DNA from: Candidula unifasciata
Taxonomy: Eukaryota; Mollusca; Gastropoda; Stylommatophora; Geomitridae
Assembly: GCA_905116865.2 (NCBI GenBank)
Contig: CAJHNH020006556.1
Span: 613,904 to 677,903, forward strand
Direction: 5' to 3'
DNA: 64,000 bases
Shown here: piece by piece, positions 23,925 through 33,839 of the stretch
Numbering within the stretch: the stretch's first letter is position 1
Layout of the letters: each line of letters opens with the position of its first letter
The notes under the pieces: generated by a model
The model's input: only the letters and a program-made list of their open reading frames with translations
What the model was told of the DNA's origin: nothing
The model's database searches: none
Translations under genes and position numbers: made by a program

Positions 23925-24385
23925 ATCAATCAATCAGGTGTCGTCTCCACAATGAAGGTTGGCTGCAATGGATCTCCAACAAGTCCTGTCTCTTGCCCTT
24001 GATGTACACTCACTCATACTGCTGTTCGTCCATCTCTTGATGTTATCCTTCCACTTGTAACGCTGTCTGCCTATTGCTCGCCTACCTTGAATTGTTTCTA
24101 GGATGATCTTTACAAAACTGTTATGTCTTTTAATGTGGCTAAAATATTTCACTTGTCTCTTTTTTATTTCACCTAGCAACTCTCTTTTCATTCCCAATTT
24201 CCTCAGTACCTCTGTATTTGATAGCTTTTGTTTCCATGAAATACGACCTAATCTTCTGTATATCCACATCTCCAAAGAATTGATACGATTTTCCAGTTGT
24301 TTGTTCATTGTCCATGTCTCTGTGCCATACAGTAAGGTTGAGAATACATAACATTTGACAATTCTCATTTTTAATGTATTGCTTA
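23925..24385 (-). mobile_element. LINE ORF2 C-terminal fragment
   Basis: A 144-codon frame reads LLYGTETWTMNKQLENRI, ISWKQKLSNTEVLRKLG, VKYFSHIKRHNS, then a basic tail. The LYGxETW motif followed by a helix-rich segment and a G-H-x-x-R tract is characteristic of the region after the reverse transcriptase core in non-LTR elements. The left boundary carries an ATCAATCAATCAATCAG tail. No catalytic domain remains. Confidence 0.75.
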
Positions 24386-24429
24386 TTTCTCTTGATCTAA
24401 GTCATAGACTCATCTTTATCATCATGTAG

Positions 24430-24790
24430 CTCTCACACTTGAAATGAGATGTCTGAGAAGGGCTGTAGGAGTGACCATAAGAGATAAGATCAGGAATGAG
24501 ATCATAAGAGAACAAGTCAGCACAGAACCAATTCTGGATTACATACAAAGACAGCAAGTGAAATGGTTTGCCCACTTAGAGAGAATGCCTTGTGACACCA
24601 TACCATACAAAGCATACATGGAAAGAGAAGAAGGACGTAGAGCACGGGGTAGACCAAGAACAAGATGGAAGGATAACATCAGAGAAACTCTACAACAGCA
24701 CGATGTGCCTATGGTCGAGGCAGTCAAAAGAGCTAGAAACAGAACCTTATATCTCCCTCGACACCCACAGCGGTAAAAGAGGAAGTGAAG
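24430..24790 (+). mobile_element. LINE ORF2 C-terminal fragment
   Basis: The plus strand encodes EMRCLRRAVGVTIRDKIRNE, VKWFAHLERMPCDTIPYKAY and GRRARGRPRTRWKDNIRETL. It lies head to head with the minus-strand fragment at 23925-24385 and belongs to a different copy. It is 5'-truncated. Confidence 0.75.
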
Positions 24791-24959
24791 AATCAGAAGC
24801 TCTCACATGCTCTCAAACTTCCAAATGCCGCGACCCTTTAATATAGTTCCCCTGTGTTGCGTTGACCCCCCAACCATACAATTATTTTCGTTGCTTCTTC
24901 ATAACTTCAATGAATATTTGTTTTCCGATGGTCTTTGGCCACCAAAAGAAAAAGAGATT

Positions 24960-25133
24960 CGCGACCCACAGGCTGAGAACCGCTGATGTAGCTGGTCCTT
25001 CACAGAACGTCACTCCCATCAGGGTCTGCTTGAAAGAAACTTGGTCTCTCGCCAGCTCTCCCACCTCGTCTATTTCATATTCAATGAGTCACTTATATCC
25101 TGTGCCCATCTTCGTGTTGGTCAGTGTTGGTAC
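24960..25133 (-). mobile_element. LINE 3' fragment, left half, split by a TIR element
   Basis: Matches about 44990-45120: shared CACTTATATCCTGTGCCCAT and TTGGTCTCTCGCC-type sequence. It continues at 26784-26890 (GGTACCATGCTT, then GATATGACCAACATATTTCA), matching 45120-45195. The 1.65 kb between the halves is an inserted element. Confidence 0.75.
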
Positions 25134-25358
25134 TAGGGCTGTACCGAATATTCGCTTCGTATTCGCTTCGGGGCCTAATGGTGTACCCAATAACTATTCG
25201 GTATTCGGCCGAATAGTTGCGGTCGTGTCGAATACGAATAGTGGTTACCTCACAACCGTTTCTGGACTGGTGGAAAAAAAATATCAAGACTTCCCACCTT
25301 GGTTTATACTGTGAAGCGTTATCTTTGTGCACCACCTACGAGCGTACCAAGTGCCCCC

Positions 25359-25643
25359 TTATTTCCATCTTGCATGTGTTGCGAGTAGTGTTGTCGGCTT
25401 GATTTCTTTGAGTGGAGTGTCCTCTTCGTTGATTCTTTGAAGTAACGGGAGTTCGTCATCATTTATGGGTGTCGTATCTGTTCTTTCGTCGTCTCGTGGA
25501 AACGGCAGCGGCTGAATGTTTAGATCGACGTTCGGTTTCTTGATTGTCTTTGTTGTTTGATCTACTGGCGTTGGCCGCCCGGTGTCTGGTTTCGTGAGCT
25601 CGCGGGGGGGGGGGGGGGGCTGGGCGACTTGTAAGGACGGCAT
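25359..25643 (-). CDS. Unidentified open segment inside TIR element 1
   Basis: The 94-codon frame includes a Pro-run, then KPNVDLNIQPLPFPRDDERT and an acidic Leu-rich part (DDELPLLQRINEEDTP). Composition looks protein-like rather than simple-repeat, but no family is recognised. It could be part of a transposase, captured host sequence, or chance. The overlapping frame at 25459-25812 is Lys- and Arg-rich, partly from a poly-T tract. Confidence 0.25.
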   Translation of the reverse strand: MPSLQVAQPPPPPRELTKPDTGRPTPVDQTTKTIKKPNVDLNIQPLPFPRDDERTDTTPINDDELPLLQRINEEDTPLKEIKPTTLLATHARWK

Positions 25644-25808
25644 TGTTTTCTTCGTCGGCGTTTTTTTTTTTTTTTTTTTTATGTTTCGCCTTGCGGGTTT
25701 TCATTTTGACTCTCTGTATTTGTCGTATTTTCCTGTTTAGTACAGCTGGAAATACCTTCAGTGAGACAAAAATCTGGCCTAATGCTGACAACATAGAACG
25801 AAGGTTTT

Positions 25809-25909
25809 TCATGGAGGTGTGTCAGCACACGAACTAATACGTGCTGCAGGAGATCGCAGATTGTGGCGAGGCATAATAGCCCATGCCAGCCGGCAAAGCA
25901 CATGATGAT
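25809..25909 (+). mobile_element. LINE 3' tail inside TIR element 1
   Basis: GTGCTGCAGGAGATCGCAGA and CCCATGCCAGCCGGCAAAG match the 3' end of the LINE on the minus strand at 46165-46300. It ends in an ATGATGATG tail that continues beyond the inserted LTR at 26684. This is a very short 5'-truncated insertion. Confidence 0.7.
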
Positions 25910-26683
25910 TGTCACAGACCTCTGGGTGACCTTGCTGGTCCGTGGCTCGTAACTGGGCCTATGACAGACAGACTAACCTTTAACACACACTGAACCCGAA
26001 CGCACACAGAGCACACACGACAATCTTTATTGGAAGTACAGGTAATACATAGACAGTTGACTTCCCGCTGTGTGGCCACCTATTGCCTGGACCCTCTGGC
26101 CGAACGGGCTTTACAATCGCCTCGTCCCCCAGTACGTGCTACAGGCAATCTCCTGGTGTACAAACCACAGCCCGGCGAGATACGTTCTTTTCTATCGCCA
26201 CGCTGACCCAATCAAACTGTCACAGCCTCTGTCTAGCACAGGGTCAGAGTGCCAAGGTTAGCCACTCTCTCACAGCACATGTACATAAATACTCTACACA
26301 AGAACTATCCTATCCTAACAGAACACTGTACATAAACTATCCAGTCACTAACAGAAATATCCTAACTCTAATACTATAACTGTCTTGCTAAACGTCCTCT
26401 CTTCCTGACCGACGCACACCGAATGTCCAATTCTCTCTTCCTCGTGTCTCTTGATCCCGTTCACCAGCTCAGTCCCAAAAGCCGTAATCGTGTTGCGGAT
26501 TTGTCCACAACACGGTTCACTCTTTCTTGCTTTATCCTGAGCGCTGGTTTCGCTGTGCAATCACAGAACGGACTTGCCCAGTCACGGCCCTGACCTTTGT
26601 GTCAACCCTGGGGTGTCACCTCAACACGCACACCTTACGGTGTGGTACATTCCGCCACTGACTGTACTCACAGGGTTGTGACA
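25910..26683 (-). mobile_element. Solo LTR, 774 bp, 5-bp TSD
   Basis: Begins TGTCACAG and ends TTGTGACA, the TG...CA form of LTRs. It is flanked by ATGAT at 25905-25909 and ATGAT at 26684-26688, a 5-bp duplication as made by many Gypsy-type elements. On the minus strand, AATAAAGATTG near 26020-26030 is a candidate poly(A) signal, which suggests the orientation. No gag or pol is present, so this is the product of LTR-LTR recombination. Because the TSD falls in an ATG microsatellite it is weaker evidence than usual. Confidence 0.7.
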
Positions 26684-26783
26684 ATGATGATGATTCACTA
26701 TTCGTATTCGTATTCGGCCGAATAGTTGGTCCAGCTATTCGCATTCGGTCGAATAGTGAAAATCACTATTCGGTACAGCCCTA

Positions 26784-26890
26784 TTTGGTACCATGCTTAA
26801 TTTTTTTTTTTTTTTTTTTTTTTTTTTGTGCAATCCGCTATGGCTATTGATATGACCAACATATTTCAACTTCTAAGTTAGAGACTATAG
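26784..26890 (-). mobile_element. LINE 3' fragment, right half
   Basis: Continuation of 24960-25133 beyond the TIR element; GATATGACCAACATATTTCA corresponds to about 45178-45195. An internal T-run has expanded relative to the 45-kb copy. Confidence 0.7.
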
Positions 26891-27449
26891 TGATTCAATG
26901 TGACTGAAACCTGTATGGGGAGTTTTGAAGAAGAATAGAACATATTTTAGGAATTCTGTTTATTTTACAGCGGTAAAACATTGTTTTGAATTTAAAGGGA
27001 ATCCAGTGATGAGGAAAATACGCTGGCTCTGAATACAACGAATACACAATGAAAAAAAACATTATGATGTTATAAATGGAATGTCCTTGTATTGAAATCC
27101 CCAGAGCAAAAGAAAATAGAGATAGACCAAATCAATAAATAAAGAAGAGATGGGTCAAAATGATACAGCTGAGAAAAGTTAATCTGAATGCAATGGAAAA
27201 TTATAGCCTGACTAAATTATATCTGGTTGATAGCACATGCTTTATTTGGGACAAAGGGCAGGCTAGAAAGAAGACGAAGAAGAAGGGAAAGGTTACATAA
27301 AAAGGATTTTTAAAATTTTAAGAGAATGTGAAGGATGAAGATAATGACAAAAATGAAAAAAAAATATGAAGTAGTGATTTGAAAGAGGAATTATAGTAAC
27401 ACAGCCGAATTACTAATTTGTCAAACAACTATATACTTATATCTTCTTT

Positions 27450-27695
27450 GTTTTGCTGTTGACAGAAAACGCATTCACACGTGATTTTTACTATTGCCGA
27501 TCTGCTGCTTTTCTGCCTATGGTATTCGATGTCATTTTACATTCCTTGATCTCCCTTTTTATTGTCCTTCTCCAGGTTTCCTTGGGTCGACGTGTCCTTC
27601 TTTCAATTTGCCCTCCACACATTGCCAACGTGTCAGGGGACATTCTATCCAAACCTTTGTTTTCCTCCTCAGTTCTTCATTTGTGATCTCGTCGG
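27450..27695 (-). mobile_element. LINE 3'-end fragment
   Basis: On the minus strand: MCGGQIERRTRRPKETWRRT, then IKREIKECKMTSNTIGRKAA. This is the basic C-terminal tail of a LINE ORF2 of the same general type as 13844-14050. No core domain remains. Confidence 0.6.
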
Positions 27696-27834
27696 GTCGA
27701 AATAATCACCTGATTATTCTTAGATTTTTATTTTAAAGAGTCTCTAGTTTGTATGTAATTCCTTCTGTCATTTTTTTAACATAGATTGTTTGTTGTTTGT
27801 TTTAGTATCCAGAAGCCATGAGTTGTTAACCCTT

Positions 27835-28015
27835 ACGCTCGGTATTATGGATATCGCAACCTTTCGGCCTTGATTCCATTTTAAATACCGTAAATCTGGG
27901 AGAAATGTGGCTTTTCTGCCCACCCCCGGGAGCGAACCCGGACCACAAGCAGTTCGTCACCCGCTCACCGCGAAATCCGGTTTAGCCAACTACGCTAGAG
28001 AGACGGGCTTTTAAC
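27835..28015 (-). mobile_element. tRNA-headed SINE with clear A and B boxes
   Basis: On the minus strand, TAGCGTAGTTGGCTAAACCGG fits an A box and CCGGGTTCGCTCCCGGG a B box, spaced as in a pol III internal promoter. The body that follows ends near ACGCTCGGTATTATGG on the plus strand. It is not a canonical tRNA gene: no acceptor stem is apparent. Confidence 0.6.
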
Positions 28016-28229
28016 ATAGATAGATTGGAGTGCCCTGGATACATTAGTTATATAAATCCTACCAGACAAAGAAGACCTGGGCAATGTCTGCTGGTGAAGA
28101 ACTGGATGAAGCATGTGATTCTTGAGCTGTTTTAGTGGAGTCATAGTACACTAAGTAGAGGGTTGGTGTATGCAGACAGATATTGGGGGCACAACCTGAA
28201 ATTTAGTAAATATTTACGTTGCTGATGAC

Positions 28230-28510
28230 ACTCTTGTCAAAAAAGATGTCTGAGACCCGCTCAAAGAGTTGGAGGAAATCCCTGATAATAGGCTTCTAAT
28301 GTGTGGGGATTTCAGTGCGCGAGAAAGAGCATGAGACAGTACTTGGGAAACACACATGGAAATGCCATAGCAGAGGCTATGGTAGATGCAGATGTAGTCT
28401 GTAGAGACTACGTACGGTAGGCTAGCTAGAATGGCAACGAGACCTGACGATGCAGAGATATTTCGGATATTCCGAATTCCTGGTACCAGTAATATATCTG
28501 GAAGGCTTCC
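28230..28510 (+). mobile_element. LINE endonuclease-domain fragment
   Basis: With frame changes the plus strand reads LLMCGDFSARE, NAIAEAMVDAD and MATRPDDAEIFRI. A CGDFNA-type motif is typical of the apurinic endonuclease domain near the LINE ORF2 N-terminus. It is interrupted and non-functional. Confidence 0.45.
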
Positions 28511-28519
28511 TAAGCTTGG

Positions 28520-30540
28520 GTAATGATTATATATATGTCTCTATAAAGTTAGCCGCTGTTGCAGGGAGGAAAGATTCAGCTGGGTGACAACACAGAACTA
28601 GGCCGTTCTTGGTGACCAGACACTCAAACCCCTAAAATCAAACCTTTCCCTTTGCAGGCTAAAAGTTTGTGCCCTACCTGACCCACACCATTTTAAAGAT
28701 ATTAAACCCAGCAAGTTAATTATTCTCTAACGAGCCAACAGAGTTTGTGTCAATTAGCGGACATATTTAACTGGGTCACACTTCAGCCAGCTAGTCGCTG
28801 TGACGTCAGAGGTTATTTTTAACACAACAACACAGGGTGTGCAGTGGGCAGATTGTGAAGGTATAAAATATGCATGTAAGAACGAGATAGAATGTATGTC
28901 TGCGGGTGTAGATGGGAGGTGGAGAGAGGATGATCTATGTGTAGTAGTGTCTATCTATCTCCACTATGGACCTTGTCTCCTATCTCTTGTACTGACTACA
29001 GACAAAGATAAATGAAGGGGGAATTGTCTCTTGCTCCTGAGAGTTGTCCTCTGAGTGACTGAGAAGGGTAGAGGGAAATAAATTGAGCTTGATGTGTGAC
29101 TCTTAATATGAATACTAATTCTGAGTTCCTTCATGACAGGATGATACCTCCCTGGAAGTCAGGCAAACGATTCACAGTCCAGCCAACTACCATCCACCAA
29201 AAATCCTACCTATTGTCACCATAACTTTAACTTGACAGGAGTTTGTGTGAGTTCCAGTGGCTGAGAGACAGTTGTTGCAGGCCATCCGTGTCATCACTCC
29301 AAGGAATCCTTCTTAAAGAGCTTTGTTGGGCTCCTGCACAATTCCTTTGTTCTCATATATGAAGAGTTTCAGTGTTTACCAGATCAACCAGAGGAAAAGC
29401 AGTCTTTTGAGTCAACCTGTTCAGATCACCATGGACTGAGGGGGGGGAGGGGGGGAGGGGGGGTCAGTGACCTACCAAGCGGATAAGTAGCATCTGAGAT
29501 GACATACCACATGCTCTATTTAAAGGTCTACCCAAAGGTCTACCCAAAGGAACCATGATGAACACTGGACCTCTCTAGAACATCTTTGGCTGTTTCAACA
29601 TCATATTATAAACATTAGTTCCCGAACTCCAGTCACCGGGAACCATCTCTGGTTGTCTTGATATATATATGTATTGCAATTATTACATCCATTCAGAAAT
29701 TTTCATATCTGACTTGGGTGTCTCTGTTTCACTATTCTAACTGGCTAACTTTTATGTTTGTGTGATTAGTAAGTGTAATCTGTGTTAACATGGCTGTGAT
29801 AGTATACTATCATAGCCTGGGTGCTATCTTTTTATAGTAGTGGGGGTGTCCAGCCAAGTTGCCCCTAGGATTTTTAGATATTCTATAGTGTTAGAACTTG
29901 AGCTGCCCTACTCCTGAAATAAGTTGAGCGTATATTTGCCACGGGATATCCCTTAGACCAATACGAGCCGACGCCTCAACATTATTTTATTTCAGAGTGC
30001 TGTTGGTTCTTACGGAGAAATCCTTAAATCAGGCACGCGATACGAGCGGTATGTGACAATCGATTTAGCCACAGAGCCGACCTGCTGTAAAATAGTAACC
30101 CTAAAATGTTACTCTTGTATAATCGGAATTGCATTTTCAAACTAAGTCCCTTCGACTTCCTTAAATGTGAAACATGGCAAATATTTGATTTACTTTGTTT
30201 ATTCCTAATGCTGTATCCTTTTGAGAATCCCCAACCGGAACATCTTTACTTCAGAGGTATATAACTCTTCAACTTCTTCTATTGCTTCATCGTTTAAGAT
30301 AATAGGATTTTCTGTTTTCTGATTATTTCTCATTGCTTCCAAATACTCTCGTTGTCAGATCAAAATTTCAAACTATTTTGATTTCGCTTTTCTTTTTATG
30401 CCCCCCCCCCCACCCCCCCCCCCCCCTCTTTTTCCCCACAATGTCGCCTAATGCTTAGTCTGTTCTAATTCTAGATTCTTTGCATATTAAAAAACAAAAC
30501 AAACAACAACAAAAAACATGATTGGCGGGAAGGGGGTGTA
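28520..30540. other. Two kilobases without a recognised gene
   Basis: I find no convincing coding segment. Local features are a short duplication (GGTCTACCCAAA twice near 29524-29548), a poly-G patch near 29440-29462 and a poly-C patch near 30400-30426. Small exons cannot be excluded by eye. Confidence 0.35.
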
Positions 30541-30544
30541 CTGC

Positions 30545-30790
30545 AAATAAGCATCATTGGGGCTGCCTGGTCTCGCAGCATGGTGTCAGCCTCGAGTGCT
30601 AGAGGTTCCGGGCTCAATCCCTGGTAAAAGCTGGGATTTTTTTCTCGGGCACTTGGACTTCTAGTTATTCTCCCTGGTCTCTGGGTAGTGAGATTGGACG
30701 CCCGTGTGCATTGTTGCGCACGTAAAAAATCCCTTGGCAGTGGGAAATCGAAAAGAGTAGCCTGGGCAAACATTTGGATTTAAAAATCTA
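30545..30790 (+). mobile_element. tRNA-headed SINE-like repeat
   Basis: GGGGCTGCCTGGTCTCGCAG resembles an A-box head and GAGGTTCCGGGCTCAATCCC a B box. A body rich in TTGTTGCGCACGTAAAAAAT follows, unlike the other SINE families in the window. No coding potential. Confidence 0.5.
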
Positions 30791-30799
30791 CCCAAAGTT

Positions 30800-30945
30800 T
30801 TTCAGGATCCTCGCCGGTGTTACAGAGCTTGCGCACTGTGCTGAGCTTCTTCGGACTCGGACTTGAGTTAAAAGAAAGAGCGGAGCACTTATGGGTTACT
30901 ACCCGTGTGCCATGATGTTGATCTTTTGTTCAAACCTCATGACTG
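30800..30945 (+). repeat. Interspersed repeat, family D
   Basis: Inverted counterpart of 23445-23590; shares GTGCTGAGCTTCTTCGGACT and TACCCGTGTGCCATGATGTT. Confidence 0.65.
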
Positions 30946-31376
30946 TGTGTGTATAATAAATGTTGTTCAACTCATCATACACAAAACACTTATTACTTTA
31001 AGCTAATATTTTATTATAAAGAGGTTTATATAACCACACTAAGTACAGCAAATCAAACTAACAGTTGTAAATGGGAGGTATTTTGTTGACAAATGGATAA
31101 GACAAAGATTGGATGTGAAAAACATATCATGTAAAAGCAAACTCATAATGAGTTCTTGGGTACTAGATGAGTTATAGAGTAGAAGTTCGACTTAAGTGCG
31201 CTGTTTTTTTTTTTTTTTTCGTATATAGTTCTTTCTTTTGCAGCAGAACGGCTGTTTGTAGAAGAGAGCGTTGCGCAGCCGTAGTCCCAGGGACGCCGGC
31301 AGATTTATCGGAAACAGCTAAACTAGCAAAACGAAGAATAAAGTTATAAATCGATTCCAAAATCTTTAGAACTGCT

Positions 31377-31590
31377 TGTTCTTCTTCTTCTTCTTCTTCT
31401 TCTTCTTCTTCTTCTTCTTCTTCTTCTTCTTCTTCTTCTTCTTCTTCTTCTTCTTCTTCTTCTTCTTCTTCTTCTTCTTCTTTTTCTTCTTCTTCTTCTT
31501 CTTCTTCTTCTTCATCTTCATCTTCTTCATCTTCTTCTTCTTCATCTTCTTCTTCTTGTTCTTCTTTTTCTTCTTCACCATCATCTTCTT
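31377..31590 (-). repeat. (TTC)n / (GAA)n tract
   Basis: About 210 bp of nearly pure CTT on the plus strand, with CATCTT interruptions toward the right end. It abuts the conserved coding-like segment at 31592-31735: on the minus strand GAACACAGAAGAAGAAG runs directly into the repeat. Poly-Phe and poly-Lys frames here are artefacts. Confidence 0.95.
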
Positions 31591-31591
31591 C

Positions 31592-31735
31592 TTCTGTGTT
31601 CGTCAGAAGATGTAGATGCGTTGTGTCCGTTTACAGCATAGCTGCGATATTTGCGCTTTTCAGCTGACACATCCGACTTATGCAAGCATCTGTTGTCCGG
31701 GCTAGCTTTTCTGGATGTTCACAGCTTGAGGCAAA
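31592..31735 (-). pseudogene. Diverged copy of the 51826-52022 exon
   Basis: On the minus strand it encodes KSDVSAEKRKYRSYAVNG then HNASTSSDEHR, aligning without gaps to KSDISTERRKYRSHAVNG then QNAVTSSDEHR at 51893-51985. Differences are conservative amino-acid changes, which suggests past coding constraint. After the EHR codons it passes into the (GAA)n tract instead of the sequence seen at 51986-52022. It may be a decayed gene copy or a piece of an unrecognised mobile element. Confidence 0.5.
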
Positions 31736-31924
31736 CGTCTTACCCCTTTACACCCCTACCCCGATTTACACTGTTAACCTCACAGCAATACTATATTGCC
31801 CCTCCCCCCCCCCCCTTTTTTGAACCCCCTAACATGTTTGCGTGTTTTAATAAAGGCATTGTCTTTATTAAGAGTCTTGTAGAATGACAAGACAAGAGCT
31901 AACAGAAGCCAGCTTCAGACCTCA

Positions 31925-32295
31925 AAAATGATGAATCTGAGAAAGGTGATCCAAGTGACCAGAAAGGACAGAGTTTGCAATCAGACAATACGTCAAGATC
32001 TTAAAACCCTGCTCTTACAAACTCGAGTTCATCAGTCACAGTTAAGATTGTTTGGACATGTATGCAGAATGGGAGAGAGAATCGGACACCACGACAGGCG
32101 TAGGAGGCCAAAAACCAGGGAACCAGACCACCAGGGCGGCCCAGGGTTCGCTGGAAAGACAACATCTGACAGTCCCTGGCTGACAGAGGATTTGAACTCA
32201 ACAAATCTAAAACAAAAACTGCTGACAGAGAAGTCTGATGATCTCTGGCAAACCTCTACGCCTAAATATAGAAGAGGAGCGACTAAGTAAGTATT
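31925..32295 (+). mobile_element. LINE ORF2 C-terminal fragment
   Basis: The frame reads RLFGHVCRMGERIGHHDRRR and ends WQTSTPKYRRGATK. It matches 56160-56400 on the minus strand (FGHVCRMGTNRPPW, WQTSTPQGRSK). The middle is frameshifted between copies. This is the extreme 3' coding end of a LINE. Confidence 0.75.
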
Positions 32296-32482
32296 GTCTT
32301 TAAATAAAAGAGAAAGCATGGTACCAGGAAAGAGGGGCAGGGGCCGACTAGTGTCCCTTTTACCCTTCCACCCATATCTTTTGAAGTCTGCCTCTTGCCT
32401 TGTAGCCGGTTGTTGTCGTGTAGTACGCTCTAGATGCTGGCTGTGATCCATTCTGACCAGATGACAGGTGCCTGTAACGACA

Positions 32483-33364
32483 TTAAACGTCGAGAAGGGC
32501 TCCGTTAACCACCTCTATAATCAGATAATGAATCAATGCCTCGTTTAAAACCTCCAACACCAGACCGTTCGCTCTTGTGCTTAGTAGAATATTTACGAAA
32601 ACAGGGTCGACAGGACAAGCGATCGATTTATTGTGTAAGTACACGCAGAGAGCGTTATCAATGGTTTCCTGAACAAGAACCCAAGCACGTAATCGGTTCA
32701 TCACATCCGTCACGAGAAGTTGTGCACATGATTTGCTTACCAAATCCGCCGCCATAAGTTGTGCACATGATTTGCTGACCACATCAGCCACCAGAAGTTG
32801 TGCACACGATTTGCTTACCAAATCCGCCGCCATAAGTTGCGCACATGATTTGCTGACCACATCAGCCACCAGAAGTTGTGCACTTGATTTGCTTATCACA
32901 TCCGTCACCAGAAGTTGTGCACACGATTTGCTTACCACATCAGCCACCAGAAGTTGAGCACATGATTTCCTTACCACATCCGCCACTATAATCTGTGCAC
33001 GTGATTTGTCCATTACGTCTGTCACCAGAAGTTGAGCACATGATTTCCTCACCACATCCGCTACTATAAGTTCTGCACACGATTTGCTAACCTCTTCCGT
33101 CACTAAAATGTGGGCACATGTTTTGTCCATTACATTCGTCATCAGAGCACTGGCATGTAATGCGTCAATGATATTCGTCACGATAAGTTGTTCAAACGAT
33201 GTATCCATCACTTCTGCAGCTATTAACTGCACCAGCGATTTCTTCATCGCATGTGTGACCAATCTTCGAGCAGTCGTTTCATCGGCGAATGAGTCGCCCA
33301 TTGGCTGGCCGGTAGAAGACTTTGTCGCCGGTGGGGACATTATATGGATCTCCTTTAATAGCAT
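32483..33364 (-). CDS. Unknown protein of tandem 13-residue helical repeats
   Basis: I do not recognise this gene. The ATG at 33364-33362 opens a 293-residue frame ending in TAA (32485-32483); the frame stays open about 45 bases further upstream, so an upstream exon is possible. Residues ~1-40 are unique (KSSTGQPMGDSFADE). From about residue 40, roughly 15 contiguous 13-residue units follow, consensus SKSCAQLLVADVV, for example RKSCAQLLVADVV and SKSCAQLMAADLV. Later units are degenerate (NEALIHYLIIEVV). Small or charged positions alternate with a hydrophobic LLVxxVV patch, as expected for amphipathic helices, and several units carry one Cys. Central units repeat at DNA level with 39/78-bp periods. 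The spacing loosely recalls amphipathic PKA-anchoring helices, but that is speculation. No signal peptide or membrane segment is evident. A broken relative lies at about 205-490. Confidence 0.6.
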   Translation of the reverse strand: MLLKEIHIMSPPATKSSTGQPMGDSFADETTARRLVTHAMKKSLVQLIAAEVMDTSFEQLIVTNIIDALHASALMTNVMDKTCAHILVTEEVSKSCAELIVADVVRKSCAQLLVTDVMDKSRAQIIVADVVRKSCAQLLVADVVSKSCAQLLVTDVISKSSAQLLVADVVSKSCAQLMAADLVSKSCAQLLVADVVSKSCAQLMAADLVSKSCAQLLVTDVMNRLRAWVLVQETIDNALCVYLHNKSIACPVDPVFVNILLSTRANGLVLEVLNEALIHYLIIEVVNGALLDV

Positions 33365-33371
33365 CAACACC

Positions 33372-33505
33372 TCTGGAGTCCTTTTCAGGGCTTTTGGTGG
33401 CCTGCAATGCTAAGCCATTCTGTATGGCGCACATAACTTAGTCATAATTATAACCTAAAGCTCACCCTTCAGGGATACTGGTTGAACGTGACGTTTTTGT
33501 TTTTC
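33372..33505 (-). promoter_or_regulatory. Conserved upstream flank of the 13-mer gene
   Basis: About 110 bp (33400-33505) is nearly identical to 424-525 upstream of the relic copy: shared ATGGCGCACAT, TAGTCATAATTATAACCTAA and GGTTGAACGTGACG. It may be promoter, 5' untranslated sequence or intron end. Here CATTGCAG|GCCACC reads as a possible acceptor on the minus strand; the relic has CATTGTACGCCACC and lacks it. The role is inferred. Confidence 0.35.
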
Positions 33506-33839
33506 AGCAAAGCATCGGATCGAAGCATTCGTTTGGCTGGTCCAACTGTTAGAAAAAGACATCTCAAATAAATCTACGATTGCTGTTTCATGGCTTTGTT
33601 TGTGCTGAACCTTTTATCTCTTTTCTTGGTTAAAACGTTCGAATTATGAATGAGCACACATTTATTCTAACAGCGGCAAACTGATGGCACAGCACTTGCA
33701 AGCGTTACAAATGGTAAAATCGTGCATCTTTCCAGTGACAAATTAGGTATGTGAGTCGTGGACTCATACTTAATCCCCAGAGAAAAAAAAATCGGAGCTT
33801 TAGAATTAAAATATTATGGGAAAATTCGTTAAAATTCCA

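Larger units (their letters stand above)
25134..26783. mobile_element. TIR element 1 (hAT-like, 8-bp TSD)
   Basis: Begins TAGGGCTGTACCGAATATTC and ends TATTCGGTACAGCCCTA, an inverted repeat; both ends are rich in TATTCGGCCGAATA palindromes. Flanks are GTTGGTAC (25126-25133) and TTTGGTAC (26784-26791), 7 of 8 matching. An 8-bp duplication fits a hAT-like class, though the superfamily is inferred from duplication length alone. It contains a LINE tail, a solo LTR and a minus-strand open segment at 25359-25643. The relative at 41617-42829 shares the ends and CTGACAACAT(A/G)GAACGA. Confidence 0.75.

Noticed and set aside
27835..28015. Functional tRNA gene
   Set aside because: A and B boxes are present but no acceptor stem is apparent, and the repeat body makes it a SINE head. 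The same applies at 1838, 30545 and 39050.
31366..31615. Poly-Phe and poly-Lys proteins
   Set aside because: Translation of the (TTC)n/(GAA)n tract.
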